From Gilvimarinus japonicus (lineage in GTDB: Bacteria > Pseudomonadota > Gammaproteobacteria > Pseudomonadales > Cellvibrionaceae), in NCBI RefSeq assembly GCF_042847215.1, contig NZ_AP031500.1, forward strand, positions 372,001 to 436,000: a stretch of 64,000 bases of DNA, in the 5' to 3' direction. Within the stretch, counting starts at the first letter, position 1. Every line of letters starts with the position of its first letter. Below, in pieces: positions 43,007-52,232 of the stretch. Both the position numbers and the translations under genes were made by a program. Below the pieces are notes generated by a model. The model searched no databases. It was not told the origin of the DNA and saw nothing but the letters and a program-made list of their open reading frames with translations.

Positions 43007-44884
43007 ATGCAGTTAGCAATGTTAGATGTGGTGATTATCGCGGCATACCTGCTCACCACAGTGTTTATCGGGTTTTGGATCTCCAAACGCGCCTCTAAAA
43101 ATTTGCGTAGCTACTTTTTAGGTGGCAACAAACTCAAGTGGTATACCTTAGGTCTTTCCAATGCTTCGGGTATGTTCGATATCAGCGGCACTATGTGGAT
43201 GGTGTACTTGTTGTTTGTGTACGGCTTAACCAGTATTTATATTCCCTGGCTGTGGCCGGTCTTTAATCAAATCTTCTTGATGGTGTTTTTATCCGTATGG
43301 CTGCGTCGCTCGGGCGTGCTAACGGGGGCCGAGTGGATTACCTTTCGCTTTGGCGACAGCACCGGTGCGCGGCTATCACACTTAATCGTCGTGTTGTTTG
43401 CACTGGTTAATGTAGTGGGCTTTTTGGCCTATGGCTTTATTGGTATCGGCAAATTTGCCTCGGTGTTTTTACCTTGGCAGTTAGCGGCCGACCCCGACAC
43501 CAACGATATTTATTACGGTTTAATTATTACCGCACTAACTACGGTCTATGTGGTGAAGGGCGGTATGTTTAGTGTGGTATTCACCGAGGTTTTACAGTTT
43601 TTTATTATGACGGTCGCCTGCGTTGCGGTGGGTATTATTGCTATGCAGCAAGTATCTCCCGATATGTTGGCAGCAGTGGTGCCGGATAACTGGGACAAGG
43701 TTACCTTTGGCTGGAACCTTGATATGGATTGGTCGGGCACCTTAGAGGCCGCCAATACCAAAATTGCCGCCGATGGTTACGAACCTTTTACGATCTTTTT
43801 TATGTTGATGCTGTTGTCGGGCATTGCCAAAAGCATGATGGGCCCGCCGCCCAATTACGATATGCAGCGTGTCTTGTCCGCGCGCTCACCGACTGAAGCG
43901 GCCAAAATGAGCGGCTTCGTCAATGTCGTGTTGTTGTTTCCTCGTTACATGCTGATTGCCGGCCTAACCATTTTAGCGCTGGTATTCTTTATGGACGAGT
44001 TGCAAGCGATGGGGCCCGATGTCGACTTTGAGCAAATTCTGCCATTTGCTATGAAGGAGTTTGTACCCCCGGGCTTGCTTGGGCTTTTGATTGCCGGTTT
44101 GCTCGCCGCGTTTATGTCGACCTTTGCTGCCACCACCAATGCGGCACCGGCCTATGTGGTTAACGACATTTATAAGCGCTATTTTAACCCCAATGCCGAT
44201 GACAAAAACTACGTCAAAGCGAGCTATGTCGTATCCGTTTTGTTTGTTGTTCTTGGGGTTGTGATCGGGTTGTTCGTGCCATCGCTTAACTCCATTATCT
44301 TGTGGATTGTCAGCGCCTTTTATGGTGCTTATACCGCATCGAATTTACTTAAGTGGTTTTGGTGGCGCTTTAACGGTGTCGGCTACTTTTGTGGCATGGC
44401 GATGGGCTTGGTAATCTTGCTGATTATTCAGGTGCTGCAGTGGACGCTCGACTGGGAAATTATGCAGGTATACGCCTTCCCGTTTATTTTTGGTGGCTGT
44501 TTTATTGCTTGCGTCGTCGGCTCGCTGCTTAGCAAGGCCGATGATATCGAAGTGCTTAAAACCTTTTATATCAAGGTTCGCCCGTGGGGTGTTTGGGGGC
44601 CTGTGTATCGCGAGGCACTTAAAGATTACCCCGAGTTAAAACGCAACACCGATTTGAGCCGCGATCTGGGTAACTTGGTTGTCGGCGTGATTTGGCAAAC
44701 CTCTATGGTGGCTGCATCAATCTTTATGGTGATTCAGCACTGGCCCGAATTTATCGCTTCTGTGGCCGTGTTTGTGGCGACCAGTTTGTGGTTGTGGCGC
44801 TTTTGGTGGTGTCGTCTCGAGGATTACCCGGCAGACACCCCGGCGCAGTACGTTGATCGATTAGCGACTGACGGTGCTGATTAA
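43007..44884 (+). CDS. Sodium:solute symporter (SSS family)
   Basis: Sodium-coupled importer of about 625 residues with 13-14 membrane segments. The N-terminus VIIAAYLLTTVFIGFWISKRA followed by YFLGGNKLKWYTLGLSNASGMF is characteristic of SSS sugar-type transporters, and ARSPTEAAKMSGFVNVV is typical of the longer marine members. Context suggests uptake of mannose, mannobiose or a related product. ATG at 43007 is preferred to TTG at 42995; neither has a strong ribosome site. Confidence 0.88.
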   Translation: MQLAMLDVVIIAAYLLTTVFIGFWISKRASKNLRSYFLGGNKLKWYTLGLSNASGMFDISGTMWMVYLLFVYGLTSIYIPWLWPVFNQIFLMVFLSVWLRRSGVLTGAEWITFRFGDSTGARLSHLIVVLFALVNVVGFLAYGFIGIGKFASVFLPWQLAADPDTNDIYYGLIITALTTVYVVKGGMFSVVFTEVLQFFIMTVACVAVGIIAMQQVSPDMLAAVVPDNWDKVTFGWNLDMDWSGTLEAANTKIAADGYEPFTIFFMLMLLSGIAKSMMGPPPNYDMQRVLSARSPTEAAKMSGFVNVVLLFPRYMLIAGLTILALVFFMDELQAMGPDVDFEQILPFAMKEFVPPGLLGLLIAGLLAAFMSTFAATTNAAPAYVVNDIYKRYFNPNADDKNYVKASYVVSVLFVVLGVVIGLFVPSLNSIILWIVSAFYGAYTASNLLKWFWWRFNGVGYFCGMAMGLVILLIIQVLQWTLDWEIMQVYAFPFIFGGCFIACVVGSLLSKADDIEVLKTFYIKVRPWGVWGPVYREALKDYPELKRNTDLSRDLGNLVVGVIWQTSMVAASIFMVIQHWPEFIASVAVFVATSLWLWRFWWCRLEDYPADTPAQYVDRLATDGAD

Positions 44885-44907
44885 GCGTTTCCATTAAACG
44901 TTATCTG

Positions 44908-44935
44908 TAGCGTGCAACACTTGCACGCTATTTTT
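44908..44935 (+). terminator. Terminator of the symporter gene
   Basis: TAGCGTGCAA-CAC-TTGCACGCTA followed by TTTTT: a 10-bp perfect stem. Confidence 0.93.
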
Positions 44936-44945
44936 AGGTAAATAT

Positions 44946-44979
44946 TGTAACCGGTTGCGCGAGTCGCGACCGGTTGTAA
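44946..44979. promoter_or_regulatory. Tandem LacI-type operators before GH130
   Basis: Two ACCGGT-centred sites: TGTAACCGGTTGCG (44946-44959) and GCGACCGGTTGTAA (44966-44979), centres 19 bases apart, about two helical turns. They lie after the symporter terminator and before the GH130 start, so GH130 begins a new regulated unit. Confidence 0.8.
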
Positions 44980-45012
44980 GAATAAACAGCTTGAATTTTT
45001 AGGACGAATATT

Positions 45013-46194
45013 ATGAGTGATTTTCGCGTTCGCGCCCAACAACTGCTGCAAAAGCATGAAACGCTAATTACCCGAGAAAACCGCGCATTAGAGTCGGGTA
45101 ACGGGGTGTACACTCGTTACGAACACCCGATTTTAACCGCCGAGCACACCCCTGTTTTTTGGCGTTACGATCTTAATGAATCGAGCAATCCACACTTGAT
45201 GGAACGCTTAGGTGTTAACGCGGCGTTTAACTCAGGTGCGCTGTTTTGGAACGGTAAATACATCTTGGCCGTTCGGGTTGAAGGCGATGACCGGAAAAGT
45301 TTCTTCGCTATCGCCGAGAGCGACAATGGCGTGGATAACTTCCGCTTTTGGGATTACCCCATTAGCATGCCCGAGACCGACAGACCCGACACCAACGTCT
45401 ATGATATGCGCTTGACGCAACACGAAGACGGTTATATTTACGGTCTGTTCTGCACCGAACGAAAAGACGAAAGTCAGCCCAATGATTTGTCGGCCGCCGA
45501 GGCCCAGTGTGGTATCGCCCGCACGAAAGATTTGGTCACCTGGGAGCGTTTGCCCGATTTAATTACCTACTCGGGCCAGCAGCGCAACGTTGTGTTGCAC
45601 CCAGAGTTTGTCGACGGCAAGTACGCTATGTATACCCGTCCGCAAGATGGCTTTATCAGTGTGGGTGCCGGTGGTGGTATCGGCTGGGGTTTAAGCGAGT
45701 CGATGGACGGCGCCGAAATCAAAGACGAGGTCATCGTCGACGGTAAGGAATATCACACCATTAAGGAGGTTAAAAATGGTCAGGGCCCAGCGCCCATAAA
45801 AACCGATCACGGTTGGCTGCATATGGCCCATGGTGTACGCAATACCGCAGCGGGTTTGCGCTATGTGCTGTATATGTTTATGACTGAGCTTGAGCGCCCC
45901 TGGGTAGTTACACACCGCCCCGGCGGTCACTTTATTGCCCCTAAAGGCAGCGAGCGAGTGGGCGATGTGTCTAATGTGGCTTTCGCGAATGGCTGGATCG
46001 TAAACGAGCAGAGCGAAGTGTTTATCTACTACGCCTCATCCGATACCCGTATGCACGTGGCCACTTCAAGTATCGATAAATTGGTCGACTACTGTGTGAA
46101 TACGCCGCAAGACGGTTTGCGCTCGGCCGCTTCCGTCAATACCCGCAACGCCTTAATTGCCGCTAACTTGGATATTTTGGAAACGTTGAAATGA
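45013..46194 (+). CDS. GH130 4-O-beta-D-mannosyl-D-glucose phosphorylase
   Basis: Phosphorolyses mannosyl-glucose to mannose 1-phosphate and glucose in the cytoplasm. It has 393 residues; the five-bladed propeller shows RYEHPILTAEHTPVFWRYDLN, VNAAFNSGALFWNGKYILAVRVEG and NVYDMRLTQHEDG with Asp131, the position of the catalytic Asp in GH130 subfamily 1. RNVVLHPEFVDGKYAMYTRP and HMAHGVRNTAAGLRY carry phosphate-site residues. The missing signal peptide fits a cytoplasmic enzyme. It overlaps the epimerase gene by ATGA. Confidence 0.93.
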   Translation: MSDFRVRAQQLLQKHETLITRENRALESGNGVYTRYEHPILTAEHTPVFWRYDLNESSNPHLMERLGVNAAFNSGALFWNGKYILAVRVEGDDRKSFFAIAESDNGVDNFRFWDYPISMPETDRPDTNVYDMRLTQHEDGYIYGLFCTERKDESQPNDLSAAEAQCGIARTKDLVTWERLPDLITYSGQQRNVVLHPEFVDGKYAMYTRPQDGFISVGAGGGIGWGLSESMDGAEIKDEVIVDGKEYHTIKEVKNGQGPAPIKTDHGWLHMAHGVRNTAAGLRYVLYMFMTELERPWVVTHRPGGHFIAPKGSERVGDVSNVAFANGWIVNEQSEVFIYYASSDTRMHVATSSIDKLVDYCVNTPQDGLRSAASVNTRNALIAANLDILETLK

Positions 46195-47441
46195 GTCAGA
46201 GCGTGGGCATGCCCCCAATGATGAAAGAGCCAGCGGCGCCTAACGGCGTTGCGGCTGCATTACCGACTGCCGAAACCTTTACCAAGCAGCTGCATTGTAT
46301 TGCCGAGTGGTGGTTAAGTTACGCGCAAGACCAAGCCCATGGTGGCTTTTACGGTGAAGTGGGCGACAATAATGTCGCTCGCGTTGATGCCGAGAAAGGT
46401 ATTGTGCTGAACACTCGTATTCTCTGGTTCTTCTCTGAGGCTGCCGTGTTTACCGGTAACGCCGATTACCGCGCGGCGGCCGAGCGATCGTATCATTACT
46501 TGCGAGATTACTTTTTTGACAGTAAGCACGGTGGGTTTTTCTGGTCGTTGTCGCCCAGCGGTGACGTTGAGCAAAGCAAAAAGCAGGTTTATGCGCAGGC
46601 GTTTGCGGTTTATGCGCTGGCAGCTTATTACGAGCTGAGCCAAGACGCCGACGCACTTGCGATGGCGCTTGAGTGTTTTGACTTGATTGAAGCCAACTGT
46701 GTCGACCGCGATGGCGAAGGCTACTACGAAGCTTACACCCGTGAGTGGGGCAAGATTGATGATGTTCGCCTGAGCGAAAAAGACCTAAACTATCCCAAAA
46801 CGATGAACACCCACTTGCATGTGCTTGAGGCTTACACCAAGCTTTACCAAGTACATAAAGCCGATAAAGTCGCTCAGGCGCTAGCTTACGGGATTGATCT
46901 GTTTGACAAATACATGATCGACCACGACAACTACCACTTGCGGATGTTTTTGTCTGATGACTGGCAAGATCACTCGCCGGGGTTGACGTACGGTCACGAT
47001 ATTGAGTGCAGCTGGCTGCTGTACAAAGCGCTTGATACGCTGGGTGATGCCGAGCGCAATGCGCGTTTGGTTCCGGTCGTCATCGAGCTTGCCAAAACCT
47101 GTCAGCGCGAGGCGATTCGCGAGCGCGGTGATGTGGTTGACGCCTATGACCGCGCCAGCAATAGCTACCACAGTGAGCGGATTTGGTGGGTTCAGGCTGA
47201 AGCACTAGTGGGCTTTTTGGTGGCGTATAAGCTAAGCGACGATAAAAGCTTTTTAACAACGGCCAATAACTTATGGACGTTTATTGACACTTATCAGATC
47301 GACCATAATAAAGGCGAATGGCGTTGGCACTCGACGCTTGATGTGCCAGATGGATCGCGCGATTACAAAGCGGGTTTTTGGAAAGGTCCCTATCATAACG
47401 GGAGAGCCATGATAGAAGCAGCCAAGCTGCTTGGGGTTTGA
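46191..47441 (+). CDS. Cellobiose/mannobiose 2-epimerase (AGE superfamily)
   Basis: Converts beta-1,4-mannobiose to mannosyl-glucose, the GH130 substrate. It has 416 residues in an (alpha/alpha)6 barrel. GGFYGEVGDNNVARVDAEKGIVLNTRILWFFS, YAQAFAVYALAAYYE, NTHLHVLEAYT and YGHDIECSWLLYKAL contain the catalytic histidines and conserved Arg/Glu, matching known cellobiose 2-epimerases (motifs listed separately are adjacent in parts). The four-base overlap with GH130 supports a two-step pathway made from one transcript. Confidence 0.94.
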   Translation: MSQSVGMPPMMKEPAAPNGVAAALPTAETFTKQLHCIAEWWLSYAQDQAHGGFYGEVGDNNVARVDAEKGIVLNTRILWFFSEAAVFTGNADYRAAAERSYHYLRDYFFDSKHGGFFWSLSPSGDVEQSKKQVYAQAFAVYALAAYYELSQDADALAMALECFDLIEANCVDRDGEGYYEAYTREWGKIDDVRLSEKDLNYPKTMNTHLHVLEAYTKLYQVHKADKVAQALAYGIDLFDKYMIDHDNYHLRMFLSDDWQDHSPGLTYGHDIECSWLLYKALDTLGDAERNARLVPVVIELAKTCQREAIRERGDVVDAYDRASNSYHSERIWWVQAEALVGFLVAYKLSDDKSFLTTANNLWTFIDTYQIDHNKGEWRWHSTLDVPDGSRDYKAGFWKGPYHNGRAMIEAAKLLGV

Positions 47442-47571
47442 CCCCAAGTGGCTGGAGCCGCTCACGGTTAAGCTTTATCGGTTTTTTAGGCACCCTTACG
47501 GAAGGTATAACGCCCTCCCATTAAGGTGAGCCACCGGTATTGACTACTAGGTTTTTATAAAGGTAAAGACT

Positions 47572-48897
47572 ATGAAAAAAATGATAGTTCGATGCTTTGT
47601 GGTAATAGCCGCTCTATGTGTGGTGAGTTGTACTCAATCCACGAGCACTCATAATAGCCAAGAGTTTGTCCGTGTAGACGGGCAGCACTTTTACGTGGGT
47701 GATAAGCCGTATCGGTATGTCGGTGCCAATATGTGGTATGGCGCATACTTAGGCTCGCCTGGGGCTACCGGCGATCGCGAACGATTAATTCGCGAGTTGG
47801 ACGTATTGGCCGAACACGGCATTACCAACCTGCGCGTTCTGGCCGCATCCGAATCCAGCGATTTAATGCGTGCGGTTCGCCCAGCGGTGGTGAACAATAT
47901 TGAGGGTGAACTCGATAACGATTTATTGCTGGGTATGGACTTCTTGCTGGCTGAAATGGCTAAGCGCGATATGAAAGCGGTGCTTTACCTAAATAACTTT
48001 TGGCAGTGGTCGGGTGGTATGTCGCAATACGTGGCGTGGTTTACCGGCACTGAAGTGCTCGACCCGGATGTCACAGGCAAGTGGAATCCGTTTATGGATA
48101 ACTCTGCTCGGTTTTACCGAATCGAGCGGGCGCAGCAGCTGTACCGCAAAGTGATTCGTACCATAGTTACGCGGACCAACAGTATTACTGGCCAAGCCTA
48201 TAACGACGACCCCACTATTATGTCCTGGCAGCTGGCAAATGAGCCGCGCCCAGGCAGTGATGCCGACGGCCGGGTACACTTTGATGACTTTGTCCGTTGG
48301 ATAGATGATACGGCCGGCTACATTAAGACGCTCGCGCCGAAGCAGTTGGTTAGTACCGGTAATGAAGGCGCGATGGGTACCTTGGGCGATGCTGAGTTGT
48401 TTGAAACCTCCCACGCGAGCCCAAATGTGGATTATCTAACGTTCCATATGTGGATTAAAAACTGGAGCTGGTTTGATATCACTAAGCCCGAACAAACCTA
48501 CGATTCGGCAGTGACTACCGCAAAGCGTTATTTGAGCGAGCATGTTGCAATCGCCGAGCGTCTTAACAAGCCTATTGTGTTAGAAGAGTTTGGTGTCGAG
48601 CGCGATAACGGCGCTTATGATCACGGCACGCCAGTCAGCTATCGCGATCGTTTTTATGACATGGTCTACGATGTCATCGAAGATAACGTGGCAGCAGGTG
48701 GCCCTTTTGTTGGTTCTAATTTTTGGGCCTGGGGTGGGTTTGGTGAAACTGACCGAGCCGATTACATGTGGCAAAAAGGTGATGACTTTTTTGGTGATCC
48801 ACCGCAAGAGGCACAAGGCTTAAACTCGGTATTTGCCGATGATAAATCGACGCTAGACGTGATTGCCGATCACGCTAAAAGGTTGCCAGAGCTGTAA
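47572..48897 (+). CDS. GH5 endo-beta-1,4-mannanase, lipoprotein
   Basis: Cleaves mannan or mannooligosaccharides outside the cytoplasm. It has 441 residues; lipobox VVSC at 17-20 makes Cys20 the lipidated residue, so it is anchored in a membrane, probably the outer one. (beta/alpha)8 GH5 motifs: YVGANMWYGAYLGSPG (subfamily 7 style), acid/base Glu224 in WQLANEPRPG and nucleophile Glu339 in IVLEEFGVERD. No carbohydrate-binding module. It follows the epimerase by 130 bases with no terminator between, so it may share the GH130 transcript. Confidence 0.92.
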   Translation: MKKMIVRCFVVIAALCVVSCTQSTSTHNSQEFVRVDGQHFYVGDKPYRYVGANMWYGAYLGSPGATGDRERLIRELDVLAEHGITNLRVLAASESSDLMRAVRPAVVNNIEGELDNDLLLGMDFLLAEMAKRDMKAVLYLNNFWQWSGGMSQYVAWFTGTEVLDPDVTGKWNPFMDNSARFYRIERAQQLYRKVIRTIVTRTNSITGQAYNDDPTIMSWQLANEPRPGSDADGRVHFDDFVRWIDDTAGYIKTLAPKQLVSTGNEGAMGTLGDAELFETSHASPNVDYLTFHMWIKNWSWFDITKPEQTYDSAVTTAKRYLSEHVAIAERLNKPIVLEEFGVERDNGAYDHGTPVSYRDRFYDMVYDVIEDNVAAGGPFVGSNFWAWGGFGETDRADYMWQKGDDFFGDPPQEAQGLNSVFADDKSTLDVIADHAKRLPEL

Positions 48898-48921
48898 GGC
48901 TCCGGCCCAAAAGAAAACATT

Positions 48922-48942
48922 AAGCCGCGCAAGCGGCTTTTT
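48922..48942 (+). terminator. Terminator of the GH5 gene
   Basis: AAGCCGC-GCAA-GCGGCTT then TTT, 25 bases after the stop. Confidence 0.85.
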
Positions 48943-49020
48943 AAGGTAATAAATAAATTATCTTATATATACGTTTAGCTGCGTACAGCTTAGCGATTTT
49001 AATAAAAACTGGAGAGAACC

Positions 49021-50256
49021 ATGCCGGTAAAAATAATGCATAAAGTAACGTTAATGTTCGGTGTTTTTTGCCTGACACTATTGAGCGCGATAGCCAGTGC
49101 TGAAAAGTCTAGTGGGGTTGGGCAAATGCCAGCCATGGGCTGGAACAGCTGGAATACCTTTGACTGTGACGTAGATGAAACAACCATTCGGGAAATGGCC
49201 GATGCCATGGTTGAATCGGGTATGAAGGAGGCCGGTTATGAGTACATTAATATCGACGATTGCTGGCATGGCGAGCGTGACACAAATGGCAATATTCAGG
49301 TTAGCAAAGAACATTTTCCGTCGGGCATGAAGGCGCTGGCCGATTACGTCCACTCGAAAGGGTTAAAGCTTGGCATATACTCCGATGCGGGCGACACCAC
49401 TTGTGCCGGTCGCCCTGGATCGCGCGGGCACGAGTACCAAGATGCAAAAACCTACGCAGACTGGGGTATCGATTACTTAAAGTACGATTGGTGCGATACC
49501 GAAAACCTCAACCCAGAGGGGGCTTACACCACAATGCGCGACGCGCTGCACGCAGCGGAGCGACCTATCCTGTTTAGTATTTGTGAGTGGGGCGACAATC
49601 AGCCATGGGAGTGGGCGACGGACATTGGTCATAGTTGGCGCATCTCGGGTGATATTTATCCGTGTTGGGATTGCGGCTACGGCTGGGGCAGCTGGTCATC
49701 GTGGGGCGTACTTAAAATTCTAGATATGCGTAAAGATCTAAATTTGCGTCAATACGCAGGTCCGGGACGGTGGAACGATATGGATATGATGGAGGTGGGC
49801 AACGGCATGACCGAGGCAGAAGATCGCTCGCACTTTTCTTTGTGGGCCATGTTGAACTCGCCTCTAATCGCCGGTAATGATTTGCGTACTATGTCGAAAC
49901 AGGCCCGCGAGATTTTGACCAATCAAGATATTATCGCACTCAATCAAGACCCTGCTGGCGTGCAGGCGATGCGTTATATTGATGCCGGTGACTTGAATGT
50001 GTTTGTCAAACCCCTAAGCAACGGTGAATGGGCATTTTTGTTTTTAAATCGCGGTGACGATATTTTAACGGTAAATCACGATTGGCAATTTAATGTGGTT
50101 AAAGATGATCTTACTGGTCGCTCTATCGACTTTAACAAAGCGACTTTTACCTACCGGGGCTTATGGAAAAACTTGAAAGGCAATACGCAAAAGCCACTAC
50201 AGTTAAGTATTCCTGCCCATGATGTGGTGGTGTTGAGGTTAAAGCCTGCGGCTTGA
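49021..50256 (+). CDS. GH27 alpha-galactosidase, secreted
   Basis: Removes alpha-1,6-galactose side chains from galactomannan oligosaccharides. It has 411 residues, with signal peptide ending ASA near residue 27. MGWNSWNTFDCDVDE and YINIDDCWHGERD open the family barrel; Asp156 in DYLKYDWCDT is the nucleophile and Asp211 in SWRISGDIYPC the acid/base. GRWNDMDMMEVGNGMTEAE and the C-terminal beta domain complete it. It starts after the GH5 terminator, and an AT-rich TTATATATACG stretch upstream may be its promoter. No operator of the LacI type is visible. Confidence 0.95.
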   Translation: MPVKIMHKVTLMFGVFCLTLLSAIASAEKSSGVGQMPAMGWNSWNTFDCDVDETTIREMADAMVESGMKEAGYEYINIDDCWHGERDTNGNIQVSKEHFPSGMKALADYVHSKGLKLGIYSDAGDTTCAGRPGSRGHEYQDAKTYADWGIDYLKYDWCDTENLNPEGAYTTMRDALHAAERPILFSICEWGDNQPWEWATDIGHSWRISGDIYPCWDCGYGWGSWSSWGVLKILDMRKDLNLRQYAGPGRWNDMDMMEVGNGMTEAEDRSHFSLWAMLNSPLIAGNDLRTMSKQAREILTNQDIIALNQDPAGVQAMRYIDAGDLNVFVKPLSNGEWAFLFLNRGDDILTVNHDWQFNVVKDDLTGRSIDFNKATFTYRGLWKNLKGNTQKPLQLSIPAHDVVVLRLKPAA

Positions 50257-50295
50257 TGTTAAACACTTGCCGCGATTTTAGGGCTACTAATTGAT

Positions 50296-50330
50296 GTCAG
50301 GCACGATCCACCGTGAGAGTCGTGCCTGAC
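50296..50330. terminator. Hairpin between convergent GH27 and beta-helix genes
   Basis: GTCAGGCACGA and TCGTGCCTGAC form an 11-bp perfect stem with a 13-base loop. No long T run on either strand, so termination is probable rather than sure. Confidence 0.6.
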
Positions 50331-50342
50331 GGAGCGTTATTG

Positions 50343-51845
50343 TTAATAAGCTCTAATTTTTACATACTCGCAGCCATTGTTGCTGTTGATGCTGAGTGAG
50401 CTTCCAGAAAAACCGCTGGCCGATGTATAGTTTGACGTAACCGTCGCATTGCCAGAGCCATCAATGGCGCTGATTGTGCCGCGAAAATCGCATTGCGTGT
50501 TCTCGTCACTGTCCCATAGTTGTAGCGTCTTTCCTTGTAGTGGCTGGTCGAATGTCACACAGTGGTTGCTGCCAAGCGTGATTTCAGTTCGAACTTTATA
50601 CGTGACGGCGACACAGTTATCATCGCTACCGGTTGAGCTTGATGAGTTGGAGCTTGACGATGAAGAGCTGCTGGAACTGGATGAATAATGGCTGCTCGAA
50701 CTGGACGCCGTAGCGCTAGATGAACTGCTGCTCGATGATGTTGGGGTGGTTCCACAGCCACCGCTGAGCTCATCAAAACAAGCGTACGGCCCTTCGTTGG
50801 GTTGCTCGATAGATTGATTCAGCGAATAGTCGATGTTGCGGCTTTGGTATTCTTTCCAGACTAAGTTGCTTCCTCCGTCGGCTCGGTAGTTGTTTGAGAT
50901 ATTAATCATGGGCTCCTGAGCGCGAAAGGTTCCGGCATCGACAGGTAGATTAAAGGTGTTGTCGTAAACATTCGACTGACGATGCTCGCGAAAGCTATAA
51001 ATAGCGTGGGTCACATTGTTGTCGCCGCGATAGGCCATCTCGTTATTGCGGATAATAACGTCCGTGCCTTTCAAATCAACAAAACTGTCCGCTTGGGGGA
51101 ACGCGGTTGTCCCGACAATACCTCGCGCATCGACGTAGTTGTATTCGATAACCGTCCCTACCGTGCCGGCTTTAATATCAAAGGCCTCGGCGGTAACTTG
51201 TGGCCCAATACTGCACCCGCCGATGCGGTTGTAGTTACTGTAATCTGGCGGGCTCGCTTCGTTGCCTTTGTTGGTGCCGATATAGACCCCTTCGCCGGTA
51301 CCTTCTTTACCTTCGCGCTTACCGGTATTGTGGATATAGCAATTGCTTAACCGATTGTAAGAACTGCTGATCCGAAAATGCACGGCCTCTTGGCCGACAT
51401 TGTGTACCTCTACGTTATCGATCGTATTGTGGTTGGCCGTTTCCAGTACGATACCTTTTTGCGAGTCAGTAAATTTTAAATCTTTAATGATCCAGTAATC
51501 ACCTTCTAGCAAAAAGACATAACCGTTGTTGATGTCATCGCCTTTTAACACTTGTTTATTGCTGCTGCTGGCACTGCGCAGCGTAATCGGGTTGTTGGCG
51601 GTGCCGCTATTACCGCTGTAAAAATGGGCGCGACTCTCGCCGCTGGTGTTGCGGTTGCCGGTATAGTTGCCGGGATGAACCACAATGTCGTCGCCCTGGC
51701 TGGCGGTTTTAAGGGCATTTTGTAAGTCGGTGGCGTTATACACCGGCACGGTGGCCGCGTGCGAAAAGCTTGCGCTAACAAAGCAAAGCCCCGCAGCTGA
51801 TATCAAGCTCGTGGGAATGACACGTCGTACTCTTGAGAAAGGCAT
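50343..51845 (-). CDS. Secreted right-handed beta-helix protein with poly-serine linker and C-terminal module
   Basis: 500-residue exported protein. A signal peptide ends near SFSHA (residue 30). The beta-helix domain (about 31-365) opens with VPVYNATDLQNALKTASQGDDIVV and has NxxxxNxxxxN ladders such as NHNTIDNVEVHNVG and YNRLSNCYIHNTG, as in pectate-lyase-like and PL6-like enzymes. A poly-Ser linker (about 368-404) leads to a C-terminal about 96-residue module with paired cysteines. AAGGAG before the ATG at 51845 sets the start; 20 upstream codons are rejected. Catalytic family and substrate are not certain. Confidence 0.78.
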   Translation of the reverse strand: MPFSRVRRVIPTSLISAAGLCFVSASFSHAATVPVYNATDLQNALKTASQGDDIVVHPGNYTGNRNTSGESRAHFYSGNSGTANNPITLRSASSSNKQVLKGDDINNGYVFLLEGDYWIIKDLKFTDSQKGIVLETANHNTIDNVEVHNVGQEAVHFRISSSYNRLSNCYIHNTGKREGKEGTGEGVYIGTNKGNEASPPDYSNYNRIGGCSIGPQVTAEAFDIKAGTVGTVIEYNYVDARGIVGTTAFPQADSFVDLKGTDVIIRNNEMAYRGDNNVTHAIYSFREHRQSNVYDNTFNLPVDAGTFRAQEPMINISNNYRADGGSNLVWKEYQSRNIDYSLNQSIEQPNEGPYACFDELSGGCGTTPTSSSSSSSSATASSSSSHYSSSSSSSSSSSSNSSSSTGSDDNCVAVTYKVRTEITLGSNHCVTFDQPLQGKTLQLWDSDENTQCDFRGTISAIDGSGNATVTSNYTSASGFSGSSLSINSNNGCEYVKIRAY

Positions 51846-52232
51846 AAACTGACTCCTTCGTAGTGTTTTGGGCATAAAGGTGAGCCCCGGTAGCCGGGTG
51901 GGCATCTGGGTATACGTCAGGCGCGAGTGCGCCTGAAAGGATCACCTATTGTTATTGTGATTCAACAACGTGCTCGTGCTTTCGGTAAGGCCACACGACC
52001 AGTTGTGACTTGATAGTAGTCAATTTATTAACAAATGTAAGTTTTTGGTAAGGTAGAAAGGCCAAAATACGGCGCTTTTGGGAATTAACGCTTAAAAATG
52101 TGAACTGGGTCCGGTGCCAAAGGTAGCGTTTGCGCAGATGAGGTGCTGCCGTGTCGGAGTGCTCTTGCGCCGTTTAAGTGGCTTGTAGCGCGGCGCCAGC
52201 ATGAGCGAGAGATATTTTACTTACTTTGACGG
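51846..52232. other. Non-coding stretch downstream of the kinase gene and upstream of the beta-helix gene
   Basis: About 390 bases that must hold the promoter of the beta-helix gene (minus strand). An AT-rich part lies at 52000-52060. No reading frame with family resemblance and no operator of the mannan type. Confidence 0.5.

Noticed and set aside
42801..43016. Reading frame between lacI and the symporter gene
   Set aside because: Lies in the regulatory gap, overlaps the symporter start, and has no recognisable product.
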